DNA from: Trichocoleus sp. FACHB-46
GTDB taxonomy: Bacteria > Cyanobacteriota > Cyanobacteriia > FACHB-46
Assembly: GCF_014695385.1 (NCBI RefSeq)
Contig: NZ_JACJOD010000013.1
Location: forward strand, 496,001-560,000
Length of the DNA: 64,000 nucleotides
Direction of reading: 5' to 3'
Shown: positions 35,100-44,089 of the stretch, one piece after another
Layout: every line of letters begins with the position of its first letter
How positions within the stretch are numbered: position 1 is the stretch's first letter
Notes under the pieces: model-generated
Seen by the model: only the letters and a program-made list of their open reading frames with translations
What the model was told of the DNA's origin: nothing
Database searches by the model: none
Program-made: the position numbers and the translations under genes

Positions 35100-37313
35100 T
35101 TACGCCAGAGCACTCGCCAGAATCGGTTCAGCGTTGACGACTGCACCAGGAGCATACATTTGCCTCACGTAGTCGGCCACCATGCGATCGGTGTTGAAAG
35201 CAACGGAGTTGGTTTTGATCGAAGCCTTCATTTTTTGAATCCAACCGTGGGGAATGCCATTGGCATCTTGGTCGTAGTAGAGGGGAACAATTTCCTCAGT
35301 TAGGAGCCGATACAACGATTCAGAATCAATGCGGTCTTGCAGTTCTTGGTCGCTGGTGTTGGCATCTTCGCCGATCGCCCAACCATTTAGACCTTTGCCG
35401 TCGGGTCCAACTTGGTAGCCTTCGCACCACCAACCATCTAAGACACTACAGTTGAGGCCGCCATTAAAGCACACCTTTTGGCCACTAGTTCCAGAAGCTT
35501 CTAAAGGACGACGAGGATTGTTCAGCCACACATCTACACCTTGAATCAGCTTTTGAGCAGTATAGATGTCGTAGTCTTCAATGAACGCCACGCGATCGCG
35601 AATGGCATGATGACGACACCACTCCATTAAGCGCTGAATAATCCGCTTGCCTTCCTCATCGGCAGGGTGAGCCTTACCTGCAAAGATGATCTGCACAGGG
35701 CGATCAGAGTTACCGAAAATTTGCAGTGCTAGCTCCGCATTTCGCAGCAGTAACGCCCCACGCTTATAGGGGCTGAAACGACGAGCAAAGCCAATCGTCA
35801 GAATGTTGGGATCGAGCAGGTGATCCGCCGCATGAATTTGATCTGGCTCTTCACCTCGTCCTTGCCGCGATGCCTTAACCTTAAACCGGGTATGAGCAAC
35901 CAACCGCTCCTTCAAGATTTGGTGGCGCGACCACAGTTCCTCATTCGGAATTTGGTCTACTCCTGCCCACATCTGGGGATCAACCACCCGCGCAGACCAG
36001 TTCTCGCCGAGATATTGCGCGTATAAATCGCTTAGCAAGGGAGCTGTCCAGGTGCGGGCATGCACACCGTTGGTAATGTGGCTAATCGGTACTTTGTCTT
36101 CTGGGCGATCGGGGTACAGAATACTCCACATCTTGCGGGACACTTGACCATGCAGCTCACTGACCCCATTGGCACCACGGCACAAGCGTAAAGCTAAAAC
36201 TGTCATGCCAAACGGTTCCCAAGGATCACCGAGGCGACGGGCACCCAAGGAGAGAAACTGCTCTCGGGACAGCCCTAACTCTGGCCAGAAACTGGCAAAG
36301 TAGGAATCCATCAGATCAGCCGAGAAAACGTCGTGGCCTGCGGGTACAGGGGTGTGAGTCGTGAATACACAGCGATCGCGCACTGAGGCTTCAATGTCGT
36401 AGAAAGACTTGCTCGTCCGTTGCACTTCCAAGCGCGACAACTCTAGAAGGCAAAACGCCGCATGACCTTCATTTAGGTGGTAGACCGTAGGCTCAATCCC
36501 TAAAGCTTGTACTGCTTTAACGCCACCAATCCCTAAGACAACCTCTTGGGCGATCCGGGTTTCCTGGTTGCCGCCATACAAGTGTCCTGTCAACCAGCGA
36601 TCGATCGGATCATTATCTTCCCGGTCTGTATCCAGCAGGTAGAGCTTCACCCGCCCTACTTGCACTCGCCAAATTTGAATTTTGACCATGCGCTGGCGAA
36701 TTTGTAGCTGAACCGTAATCGGTTCTCCCTCAGCATTGGTCATTAGTTCCAAGGGCATCTGCTCAAAAGGATTGTCTGTGTAGTAATCCTCTTGCCAACC
36801 ATTACGGTTGAGACGTTGGTGAAAATATCCTTGGCGGTAGAGTAAACCGATCCCAATCATTGGCACGCCTAGATCGGAAGCCGACTTGAGGTGATCCCCA
36901 GCCAAAATTCCCAAACCACCGGAGTAAACGGGGAGCGATTCGTGGATGCCAAACTCAGCACAGAAATAGGCGACAGGATGCTCTTGAGACAGTTGTGGGG
37001 CCACTCGGCTCGCCCAAGTATCTGTTTCTTGCATGTAGCGATCGAATTGGGTCGCTAACCCTTGCAAGCGCTTGAGATACAGGGGATCTTCTGCTAGCTG
37101 AGTTAAACGTTCGTAAGAGGCGGACTCCAAAAGAGCCACAGGATTATGCCCAGAGCGCTGCCATTCGTCCGGGTTAATGTTTTGAAATAGAGAAACATGG
37201 CCATTGGCCCAGCTCCACCAGTAGTTGTAAGCTAAGTCTGCTAGTCGTTTCAGCGGAAGGGGTAGCTTCGCACTCAGCTTAGCAGCAGGTGTCATAGCGG
37301 CAGTATTCGTCAT
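35100..37313 (-). CDS. glgP: Alpha-glucan (glycogen) phosphorylase
   Basis: Releases glucose-1-phosphate from glycogen; PLP-dependent GT35 enzyme. At 737 residues it belongs to the shorter alpha-glucan phosphorylase family with an N-terminal DUF3417-like region (LPLPLKRLADLAYNYWWSWANGH). Active-site features: VAYFCAEFGIHESLPVYSGGLGILAGDHLKS, THTPVPAGHDVFS, ITNGVHARTW, and GTSGQKV in which K613 is the likely PLP lysine (family EASGTSxxK). C-terminus ends with RQMYAPGAV, so the usual 800-residue GlgP end is absent, as expected for this type. Single gene. Confidence 0.9.
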   Translation of the reverse strand: MTNTAAMTPAAKLSAKLPLPLKRLADLAYNYWWSWANGHVSLFQNINPDEWQRSGHNPVALLESASYERLTQLAEDPLYLKRLQGLATQFDRYMQETDTWASRVAPQLSQEHPVAYFCAEFGIHESLPVYSGGLGILAGDHLKSASDLGVPMIGIGLLYRQGYFHQRLNRNGWQEDYYTDNPFEQMPLELMTNAEGEPITVQLQIRQRMVKIQIWRVQVGRVKLYLLDTDREDNDPIDRWLTGHLYGGNQETRIAQEVVLGIGGVKAVQALGIEPTVYHLNEGHAAFCLLELSRLEVQRTSKSFYDIEASVRDRCVFTTHTPVPAGHDVFSADLMDSYFASFWPELGLSREQFLSLGARRLGDPWEPFGMTVLALRLCRGANGVSELHGQVSRKMWSILYPDRPEDKVPISHITNGVHARTWTAPLLSDLYAQYLGENWSARVVDPQMWAGVDQIPNEELWSRHQILKERLVAHTRFKVKASRQGRGEEPDQIHAADHLLDPNILTIGFARRFSPYKRGALLLRNAELALQIFGNSDRPVQIIFAGKAHPADEEGKRIIQRLMEWCRHHAIRDRVAFIEDYDIYTAQKLIQGVDVWLNNPRRPLEASGTSGQKVCFNGGLNCSVLDGWWCEGYQVGPDGKGLNGWAIGEDANTSDQELQDRIDSESLYRLLTEEIVPLYYDQDANGIPHGWIQKMKASIKTNSVAFNTDRMVADYVRQMYAPGAVVNAEPILASALA

Positions 37314-37698
37314 AGGATTTAAGGCTCTCGTGCTTCACTAAAATCTCGGCTCAGGCTTATCCAATGGCATCACTCCAGATGAAGCCTGAATCAGGGGGTC
37401 CAACGTGCTTAGCGGGGTTCGATCGACGGCTGGACAAATACAAATCTTTTCGAATCAGCTCTCTACAAGCAACGCAACGTAACGGGACTGGGTTCTAGCT
37501 TGACAGGACTTAGAGAGGGAGGGGCGATTATTTCATACTCTCTAAAGCTTCGTTACCAAAGTTGTAAGTAGAGCTAAAGAAATTTTTTGCCAAGTTAAGT
37601 TTTGAAAGCTACCTCAGCGTTTAACAAGCTTCTATCACGCCCCTCTAACGGTTAGCATTGATCAGCGTCCTCAAGTAGCACTGGCCCTAAGTTCTTCT
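37314..37698. other. Divergent intergenic region of glgP and avtA
   Basis: About 385 bp between divergent genes, expected to hold both promoters. A TTGACA at 37500-37505 on the plus strand has no good -10 partner at 16-18 bases. No tRNA or strong hairpin. Confidence 0.4.
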
Positions 37699-38982
37699 AT
37701 GAACCCTGTCTTGACTCAATTCGGCGCTCAAATGTCCCAGTTAACTGGGGTGCGAGCCATTATGAAAGACATTATTGAAACGCTGCGAGCCGGAGATGGT
37801 CAAGAGTTCATCAATTTAAGTGCTGGAAATCCGGTGATTTTGCCCGAAGTGGAACAACTGTGGCGAGATTGCACCGCAGAACTCCTAGCCAGCAATGAAT
37901 ATGGAGAAGTGGTTTGTCGTTATGGGTCAAGCCAAGGTTACCAACCACTGATTGAGGCGATTGCCCAAGATTTTAATCAGCGCTATGGGCTCAAATTGAG
38001 CGATCGCAACATCCTGATTACACCAGGTAGCCAAGCCCTGTACTTCTATGCTGCAAATGCTTTTGGCGGCTATACCACTAGCGGCAACCTGAAGCAAATT
38101 GTCCTGCCTCTTAGCCCTGATTACACAGGCTATGGCGGCGTTACCTTAATTCCCGAAGCTTTAGTTGCTTATAAGCCAGCACTAGATATTGACGCTAGCG
38201 CTCACCGCTTCAAGTATCGCCCCGACTTCAGTCAACTGGAAATTAACGAAACTACAGGGTTTGTTTTATTTTCGCGGCCTTGCAACCCAACGGGTAACGT
38301 CCTCACCGACGAAGAGGTGCAAAAAATTGCCGCCCTCGCTACTCCTCACAATGTTCCGGTTTTGATTGACTCCGCTTATGCGTCACCCTTCCCAGCCTTG
38401 AACTTTACGGACATGACTCCGGCGTTTGGTGACAATATCGTTCACTGCATGAGCTTATCTAAAGCAGGGCTACCGGGAGAACGGGTAGGGATTGCGATCG
38501 GAGATGAGCAAGTGATCCGAGTGTTGGAGTCATTCCAAACCAATCTTTGCATTCACTCTTCTCGTTACGGCCAAGCGATTGCTGCCCGTGCGATCGCTTC
38601 AGGAGCCTTAGCAGAAATCTCAACTCAAGTGATTCGCCCTTACTACCAAGAAAAATTTACCGTCGTGGAGACGAGCCTCGATCAAGCAATGCCCCAGGAA
38701 ATTCCTTGGCTGCTCCATCGCGGAGAAGGTGCTATTTTCGCCTGGCTGTGGCTCCAAGACTTGCCCCTCACAGATTGGGAGTTTTACCAGCGACTCAAAC
38801 AGGTGGGTGTTATTGTGGTCCCCGGCAGCTCGTTTTTTCCAGGCTTGCGTGAAGATTGGCCCCACAAGCAGCAGTGCATTCGCATTAGCCTCACCGCTAG
38901 CAACGAAGAAATTGCCATAGGCATGCAACGTTTAGCCAAAGTGGTTGCAGAAGTTTATCAATTGGCAGCCGCAAGTGAATGA
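37699..38982 (+). CDS. avtA: Valine--pyruvate aminotransferase
   Basis: A 427-residue PLP aminotransferase of fold type I. It begins FGAQMSQLTGVRAIMKDI, the typical AvtA N-terminus, and has YGSSQGYQPLIEAIA, ITPGSQALYFYAAN, SRPCNPTGNVLTDEEV, and the PLP lysine K255 in SLSKAGLPGERVG; a C-terminal arginine in CIRISLTASNEE binds the substrate carboxylate. The family converts 2-oxoisovalerate and alanine to valine and pyruvate and may use other amino acids. rimM follows after 9 bp, so the two are probably one transcript. Confidence 0.9.
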   Translation: MNPVLTQFGAQMSQLTGVRAIMKDIIETLRAGDGQEFINLSAGNPVILPEVEQLWRDCTAELLASNEYGEVVCRYGSSQGYQPLIEAIAQDFNQRYGLKLSDRNILITPGSQALYFYAANAFGGYTTSGNLKQIVLPLSPDYTGYGGVTLIPEALVAYKPALDIDASAHRFKYRPDFSQLEINETTGFVLFSRPCNPTGNVLTDEEVQKIAALATPHNVPVLIDSAYASPFPALNFTDMTPAFGDNIVHCMSLSKAGLPGERVGIAIGDEQVIRVLESFQTNLCIHSSRYGQAIAARAIASGALAEISTQVIRPYYQEKFTVVETSLDQAMPQEIPWLLHRGEGAIFAWLWLQDLPLTDWEFYQRLKQVGVIVVPGSSFFPGLREDWPHKQQCIRISLTASNEEIAIGMQRLAKVVAEVYQLAAASE

Positions 38983-38991
38983 GTTTCTTCC

Positions 38992-39612
38992 ATGATCCGC
39001 GAGAACCCCATGTCTGAGAGCCGTAAAACTAATCCTTCCCAGACCAATACCACCCCGCCAAGTTTGGCCACAGTTCCTGAAGGTTGGCTACAAATTGGTA
39101 AAATTGTCGCCGCTCAAGGCTTGAAAGGCGAAGTGCGGGTTTACCCAGACTCCGACTTTCCAGAACGCTTTGAGCAGCCGGGAACCCGTTGGCTATTGCC
39201 CACCGATGCGACTGAACCCCAACCGATTGAGTTGATCAAGGGCCGCTATTTGCATGGCAAAAACATGTATATCTTGCAGTTGGCAGGCATTAGCGATCGC
39301 GACCAAGCTGAGGCGCTAAAAGGCTGCAAGTTATTAGTGCCAGAAAGCGATCGCCCCCAATTAGAAGAAGGAGAATTCCACGTCATCGACTTGATCGGCT
39401 TAGACGTGTTTGATCAAGCGACGCAAGCGCTGCTAGGTACAGTCACAGATGTGATTCCTGCTGGAAACGATTTGCTAGAAGTCAAACTGGTCGCTCCTTC
39501 AAATCCTAAGCAACCCACGGTTTTAGTTCCATTCGTCAAGGAGATTGTCCCTGTGGTAGACTTAGCGGCCCGGAGAGTGGAACTGACTCCGCCAGTGGGA
39601 CTAATCGAATAG
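38992..39612 (+). CDS. rimM: Ribosome maturation factor RimM
   Basis: RimM helps assemble the head of the 30S subunit by binding S19. The 206-residue protein has the RimM domain ([29 protein letters not shown]) followed by a PRC-barrel domain ([38 protein letters not shown]). The glycine-rich start [15 protein letters not shown] is diagnostic. The N-terminus has about 35 extra residues, low in structure ([22 protein letters not shown]), which is common in cyanobacterial members. In a probable operon with avtA. Ends 9 bp from the convergent kinase gene. Confidence 0.95.
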   Translation: MIRENPMSESRKTNPSQTNTTPPSLATVPEGWLQIGKIVAAQGLKGEVRVYPDSDFPERFEQPGTRWLLPTDATEPQPIELIKGRYLHGKNMYILQLAGISDRDQAEALKGCKLLVPESDRPQLEEGEFHVIDLIGLDVFDQATQALLGTVTDVIPAGNDLLEVKLVAPSNPKQPTVLVPFVKEIVPVVDLAARRVELTPPVGLIE

Positions 39613-39621
39613 GTCAGACGA

Positions 39622-40998
39622 TTACACCAACGGTAGGAGAATCGTAAACTCCGTCCCAACCCCTAGTTGCGATCGCAGTTCAAATTTGCCTCCATGTCTA
39701 GCTGTCACAATTTGATAACTCATGGACAAACTAGTTTCCTTCGCAGCCCGTTTCTCTACGGAAAACGATTCCAAAATGCGTTGATGTTGTTCTGGAGCCA
39801 AACCGGGGCCATTATCGGCGATTTTTACGGAAACCCAACGAGTTCCGGAAGCGACACTGAGTAGCTTAGCGGGACAAACTTGAGTGGTAATTTCAATCTG
39901 AGGCTTTTGGGGCGGAGCCAGAATACCTGGACTGCAATACTCAATGGCTAGCTCTTGTCGAACCGCTTGATTAATTAAGGCATCGACCGCGTTCGTCAAA
40001 ATATTCATAAAAACTTGGCTGAGCTGCCCCGAAAAACATGAAACTGGTGGGAGCTGACCATAGTTTCTAACAATCTGAATTTCCCCAGTCAAGCGGCTTT
40101 TCAGGAGTAGCAAAATGTTGTCGAGGCACTCATGCAAATCGGCTGGCTTCGGATAAACCTCATCAATATGACAAAAGTTTTGCAGGCTGGTTGCTAGTTT
40201 GGATAACCGTTCTGCTCCGGAGCGAATACTAGCAATAGTATGGGGGAGATCCTTGATGACATACTCCAATTCCAAGTCTTCTTGTAAATTGAGAATCTCT
40301 TCTGGGGGTTCTGTCAGACAAGCTTGATAGGCAGCAATTAACTCCAGCAAGTTCTGGCTATAGCTGGAAACATGGGTTAAATTGCCCCAAATAAAACTGA
40401 CTGGATCTAAGATTTCGTGTGCAATCCCATCTACTAAGCGCCCCAAACTGGCCATTTTCTCAGTCTGAATCATTTGGGCTTGCGCTCTCTCGTACCTCAC
40501 CTGCGTCTCAATGCCACGAATTTGCCAGTAAGCAATGTTTAACTCGTGCATGTTGAGCAGTTGATAGGTTTGGGGTTCTGTGTAAACTACAATCGGCTCC
40601 CCTAGCAACTCGCGCGATCGCCGTAGAGCTTGCTGAGCTGCTGTCACAATGGGGGTGCTGGCAGGCAAAACTAGCAGCTTGGTTCGGGCATAACTGTACA
40701 GCACGCTCAAAGGTTGGTTGAGAAACAATTCTAGTCCTTGAGGACGTAGCAAATATTCCAAAAATTGCTGCCGAGAAATCATCCCGACAAACTCACCTTG
40801 CTCTAGCAAAATTACCCCTGGCAGCAAGGGGTTTTTTTCAAAAACCTGAGCAATTTCTGACCCTAAATGGCTGAGTTCAACTTGAAAGCTATAGAGCCGT
40901 AGGTCCTGTAGTGGAGACTCTAAACTGAGGGCCAGCCCATTTCCTTCTGAGAGAGCGGGTGGAATAAAGTGAGAACTGGATTGATTTAGCACAAGCAC
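39622..40998 (-). CDS. CBS-like histidine kinase with defective ATP lid
   Basis: A 458-residue cytoplasmic protein starting at GTG 40998. Residues about 20-165 are the same CBS-like module as the diguanylate cyclase at 6698 (NPLLPGVILLEQGEFVGMISRQQFLEYL, LGEPIVVY). Then a kinase core: H194 in GIAHEILDPVSFIWGN, an N box QVFMNILTNAVDAL and G1 box ADNGPGLA. The F and G2 boxes are degraded: where its paralogue has PVGQGTGLGLAISHQIV this one has AAKETSLSMSYQIV. Without the glycines it is unlikely to hold ATP normally. It may be an inactive partner of the intact kinase next door. Convergent with rimM. Confidence 0.85.
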   Translation of the reverse strand: MLVLNQSSSHFIPPALSEGNGLALSLESPLQDLRLYSFQVELSHLGSEIAQVFEKNPLLPGVILLEQGEFVGMISRQQFLEYLLRPQGLELFLNQPLSVLYSYARTKLLVLPASTPIVTAAQQALRRSRELLGEPIVVYTEPQTYQLLNMHELNIAYWQIRGIETQVRYERAQAQMIQTEKMASLGRLVDGIAHEILDPVSFIWGNLTHVSSYSQNLLELIAAYQACLTEPPEEILNLQEDLELEYVIKDLPHTIASIRSGAERLSKLATSLQNFCHIDEVYPKPADLHECLDNILLLLKSRLTGEIQIVRNYGQLPPVSCFSGQLSQVFMNILTNAVDALINQAVRQELAIEYCSPGILAPPQKPQIEITTQVCPAKLLSVASGTRWVSVKIADNGPGLAPEQHQRILESFSVEKRAAKETSLSMSYQIVTARHGGKFELRSQLGVGTEFTILLPLV

Positions 40999-41409
40999 TC
41001 AACTCTCCCAGACACCCTAAACTACATCCCTTGAAACAGAACCAGAACCAGCACCAGCTTTAGTCATCAAGTCTAGCTACACCTTAGGCACAGCAGCCGT
41101 AGTCAGGTTAGCCTTTACAATACCTTGGCCTCGGCAATATCGGCTTCTGCCTTTCAATATAGGTGCTATAGCAATCCCAAATGGGGTGCGGCCCTCACAA
41201 CCCACCAACCTAATAAATCATTTAGGACGGCGATCGCAGTATAGAGGTTGAGAAGCGGTAAATCGTCCGCAAAACTATCAGGACTAACTCAGTTCTAATG
41301 CCTTCAGCTCAACTTACTCCGTAATTTCTGATAGTTGAATTTCTGGAAGAATAGGCTATATCTCTCAAATCTTGCCAACTTCGATCGCTAACCCGCTAAG
41401 TCTTTGACA
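40999..41409. other. Intergenic region between the two CBS-like kinases
   Basis: About 410 bp, both flanking genes on the minus strand, so it holds the promoter of the 39622 kinase and the end of the 41410 kinase transcript. I see no clear terminator, tRNA or open frame. Confidence 0.4.
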
Positions 41410-42801
41410 TTAGGGTATAGAGACAATGGGCAGCCGAATTTCAAATTCAGTCCCGACTCCAGGTTGCGATCGCAAGCTCAGCTGCCCTTGGTGCTTTTCA
41501 GTCACAATCTGATGACTAATAGCTAACCCAAGCCCGGTACCTTGGCCCACTGGCTTGGTCGTAAAGAAATTTTCAAAAATTCTTGCTTGAATCTCACTGG
41601 GTATGCCGCAACCATTATCAGCAATCTCAATCACAACCCACTCATCAGACTTGAAAGATGCTGATGACTCAACCCTCAAAACTGTGGTTGAAATTTTAAT
41701 TTGCGGCTGCCAAGAATTTGTTGTTGTAACTGGCTGTTTTGCCAAAATTCCGTTTAGCTTCTGCTCATTAGTGGTATTGTCTGTTTTCTCAGCTAATGCA
41801 TCAATGGCGTTGCTAATCAAATTCATAAACACTTGGCTGATCTGACCGGGATAGCAATTAATTAGAGGTAAATCTCCATAATGCTTCACTACCTCGACGC
41901 CGTACTTCAGGCGATTACCCAAAATCAGCAAGGTGTTATCAATACATTCATGCATATCTGTCGCTCGAAGCTTTGCTTCATCCATGTGTGAGAAGCTACG
42001 CAGGCCCCCCACAATTCTTTTAAGGCGTTCTGCGCCCATTCGCATGCTGTCAATTACCTGCGGCAAATCTTGAAGCAAAAAATCAAATTCAATTTCTGCT
42101 TTTTCTTGCTGGACTAGGGTGCTATCAAGAGAAACTTGAGCTATTTCCTGGTCATAAGTTGACACCAGTCTAATCAAGTCCTGACTGTATCTAGATAAAT
42201 ATCCTAAATTTCCCCAAATAAAATTTACAGGATTTAGAATCTCATGAGCCACACCTGCCACCATTCGACCTAGACTCGCCATTTTCTCTGTCTGGATCAT
42301 TTGAGCTTGAGTTCGCTCATGGAGTAGCTGAGTGGTCAACTCATGAATTTTAGCTTGGGCTACTAATAGTTGATGTACATCTAATAAACGGTAAACTGAA
42401 GGCTCTATCTGTACAATAATCGGCTCATAAATCAGCTCTAGCGATCGCGCTAACGATTGCCGAGTCGCAGCCACAATTGAAGTACCACCTAGTAAGATTA
42501 AAGTTTCACTTTTAGTGAAGTTATAGAGTACCTTTAGAGGCCGTTTAGAAAATAGTTCCACCCCATAAGGACGGCTCATTTGCTCTAGAAACCTACGACG
42601 TGAAATACCACCAATCAGCTCTCCACAGTCAACTAAAATGACACCAGGTAGCAAAGGGTTCTGTTCAAATACTTGGGAAACCTCTGAGCCAAGACAATTA
42701 GAGTCAACTTGAAAGTTGTGTAGCTGTAATTCTTGCAGAGTGGACTCCAAAGACAAGGTAGGCTCTAAGAAGTCCAAATGAGATTCAGTCATCATAGCCA
42801 T
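41410..42801 (-). CDS. CBS-like sensor histidine kinase (intact)
   Basis: A 463-residue cytoplasmic kinase paralogous to the gene at 39622. N-terminal CBS-like module (about 15-160: NPLLPGVILVDCGELIGGISRRRFLEQM, IYEPIIVQ), coiled linker, then HisKA with phospho-acceptor H186 (VAHEILNPVNFIWGN) and a complete ATPase domain: N box QVFMNLISNAIDAL, G1 ADNGCGI, F box FENFFTTK and G2 GQGTGLGLAIS. No membrane segment, so it senses a cytoplasmic cue, perhaps through the CBS-like module; this is inference. No response regulator gene is adjacent. ATG 42801 chosen; further ATGs at 42795 and 42792 and an upstream TTG are alternatives. Confidence 0.87.
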   Translation of the reverse strand: MAMMTESHLDFLEPTLSLESTLQELQLHNFQVDSNCLGSEVSQVFEQNPLLPGVILVDCGELIGGISRRRFLEQMSRPYGVELFSKRPLKVLYNFTKSETLILLGGTSIVAATRQSLARSLELIYEPIIVQIEPSVYRLLDVHQLLVAQAKIHELTTQLLHERTQAQMIQTEKMASLGRMVAGVAHEILNPVNFIWGNLGYLSRYSQDLIRLVSTYDQEIAQVSLDSTLVQQEKAEIEFDFLLQDLPQVIDSMRMGAERLKRIVGGLRSFSHMDEAKLRATDMHECIDNTLLILGNRLKYGVEVVKHYGDLPLINCYPGQISQVFMNLISNAIDALAEKTDNTTNEQKLNGILAKQPVTTTNSWQPQIKISTTVLRVESSASFKSDEWVVIEIADNGCGIPSEIQARIFENFFTTKPVGQGTGLGLAISHQIVTEKHQGQLSLRSQPGVGTEFEIRLPIVSIP

Positions 42802-43173
42802 TGGTGAGTATATCAACAGGGTGGTAACTAACTAATCAATCAAGCACACAACTGAATATCCCTATTTTGCATGACACTAGGCTTGTCTCAAATCCATTAA
42901 AGACAATCTAGATTTAACCCAAAATTAACCTTTTGAGTGCTTAACTATGTTGAGCAATTAAATTAGTTACGCTTGGCACAGACTTTAACTCACTTCTTAA
43001 AAGAAAAAACTTATCAACTAATTCATCGCCCATCCCTTAATTATTTTCATAAAAAAAGGGCAGGTTACAGGAACCTACCCTAGAGTTTGAAACCTCTAAA
43101 ACAGAGGTGAGATTGGCTGAAAGAATGTCAGTAGTGACAATAGGTGAGCTTTAGGACTCCCTAGCGACTCAGG
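42802..43173. other. AT-rich intergenic region
   Basis: About 370 bp. It carries the promoter side of the intact kinase gene and, at 43051-43081, the terminator of the upstream secreted-protein gene. Nothing else recognisable. Confidence 0.45.
43051..43081 (-). terminator. Terminator of the secreted small-protein gene
   Basis: A 10-bp stem with one mismatch (43057-43066 with 43072-43081) and five-base loop; on the minus strand it ends in seven T. Lies 93 bp past the stop of the gene at 43174. Confidence 0.85.
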
Positions 43174-43551
43174 CTATTTACCTTGAAGCTTTTCAAGGTT
43201 CTTCTTGATGGTTTGTTCAACTGAAGGAGCCGCATCCTGAGAATTGGAAGGGCGATACATCTTGTCAACATCAGCGTCACCCTGAGCAGCATTTAAGCCT
43301 TTGCCTTGGGTTTCAGCTTCCTGTTTTTCTAGTCCATAGGGGTCTGGCGCTTCAATAGCTTGGTAAGCTTTTTCTTCAATACCTTTGAGCTGGGCTTCAC
43401 CTTTGGTAGGGCTGCTGCTGCCCGAATACATAGAAGAAGCAGCAAAAGCAGGAGCGGCTTGCGTTACCAACAGTAATGCACAAGTAAAAGCAATTACTAA
43501 AAAGCGCACAGGACGTAGAAGAGCAGATAAGTTGATGCGAATAGATTGCAT
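43174..43551 (-). CDS. Small exported protein, low-temperature-induced-like
   Basis: A 125-residue protein with a clear signal peptide (RFLVIAFTCALLLVTQAAPAFA, cut near residue 38). The mature part is hydrophilic and acidic (PTKGEAQLKGIEEKAYQAIEAP, KGLNAAQGDADVDKMYRPSNS, VEQTIKKNLEKLQGK), with the GLNxxQGxADVDKM element I associate with cyanobacterial low-temperature-induced proteins. Function unknown; exported, probably to the periplasm or thylakoid lumen. A CGGAGAAG nine bases upstream supports ATG 43551. Own terminator at 43051-43081. Confidence 0.7.
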   Translation of the reverse strand: MQSIRINLSALLRPVRFLVIAFTCALLLVTQAAPAFAASSMYSGSSSPTKGEAQLKGIEEKAYQAIEAPDPYGLEKQEAETQGKGLNAAQGDADVDKMYRPSNSQDAAPSVEQTIKKNLEKLQGK

Positions 43552-43729
43552 ATAGAGCTTCTCCGAGTAACAGTTATTATGTGTTGTTAAGCAGGAATTT
43601 TGTGATTAACTTCCTGAATGACCTGCACTTAATTTGCTGGAATCTGTGACTCTGCTGCATCTATACCCGGATAGATTCTGGAGAAATAAATTCGAAGCGA
43701 GGAGCCACAATCGTTTAAAAACCCAACTG

Positions 43730-44026
43730 TTACGAGACTGAAGATAGAAACTCTACCTGAGGTAAGAGTGGATCCTGGACAATACCAACCCCTGCAAACC
43801 CCCAACGCTTCATTAAACCAGTGATTTGCGTGCCAGGAACGGATTCCACGGCAAAGCGATCGCTTAGATCCGAGGCATGAGTGTTTAAATAACTTAAGGC
43901 TTCGAAGTCCTCACGAAACATTAATAAGTAACTAGATTTAGTGCCGCTAGAACTTTGACTAAAATTCGCAGTTAGATAATTGCCATCGAGTCTAGAGCGA
44001 ATAATGTAATAAACCTGAGAAAGCAT
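43730..44026 (-). CDS. Small conserved hypothetical protein
   Basis: A 98-residue soluble protein: SQVYYIIRSRLDGNYLTANF, then YLLMFREDFEALSYLNTHASDLSDRFAVESVPGTQITGLMKRWGFAGVGIVQDPLLPQVEFL. It looks like an alpha/beta domain with no membrane segment. I recall similar cyanobacterial proteins without known function. ATG 44026 is preferred because GAGGTGAG lies just upstream. Lies 63 bp downstream of the DppB-type permease on the same strand, so it may be the last gene of that operon. Confidence 0.65.
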   Translation of the reverse strand: MLSQVYYIIRSRLDGNYLTANFSQSSSGTKSSYLLMFREDFEALSYLNTHASDLSDRFAVESVPGTQITGLMKRWGFAGVGIVQDPLLPQVEFLSSVS

Positions 44027-44089
44027 ACTCACCTCAGGGAGAAGATTAGGAGTAACTATTTACTAAGTTGCTTAAGTTGCTGGCGTTGG

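Noticed and set aside
37500-37531. TTGACA upstream of avtA as a promoter
   Set aside because: No acceptable -10 hexamer at 16-18 bases.
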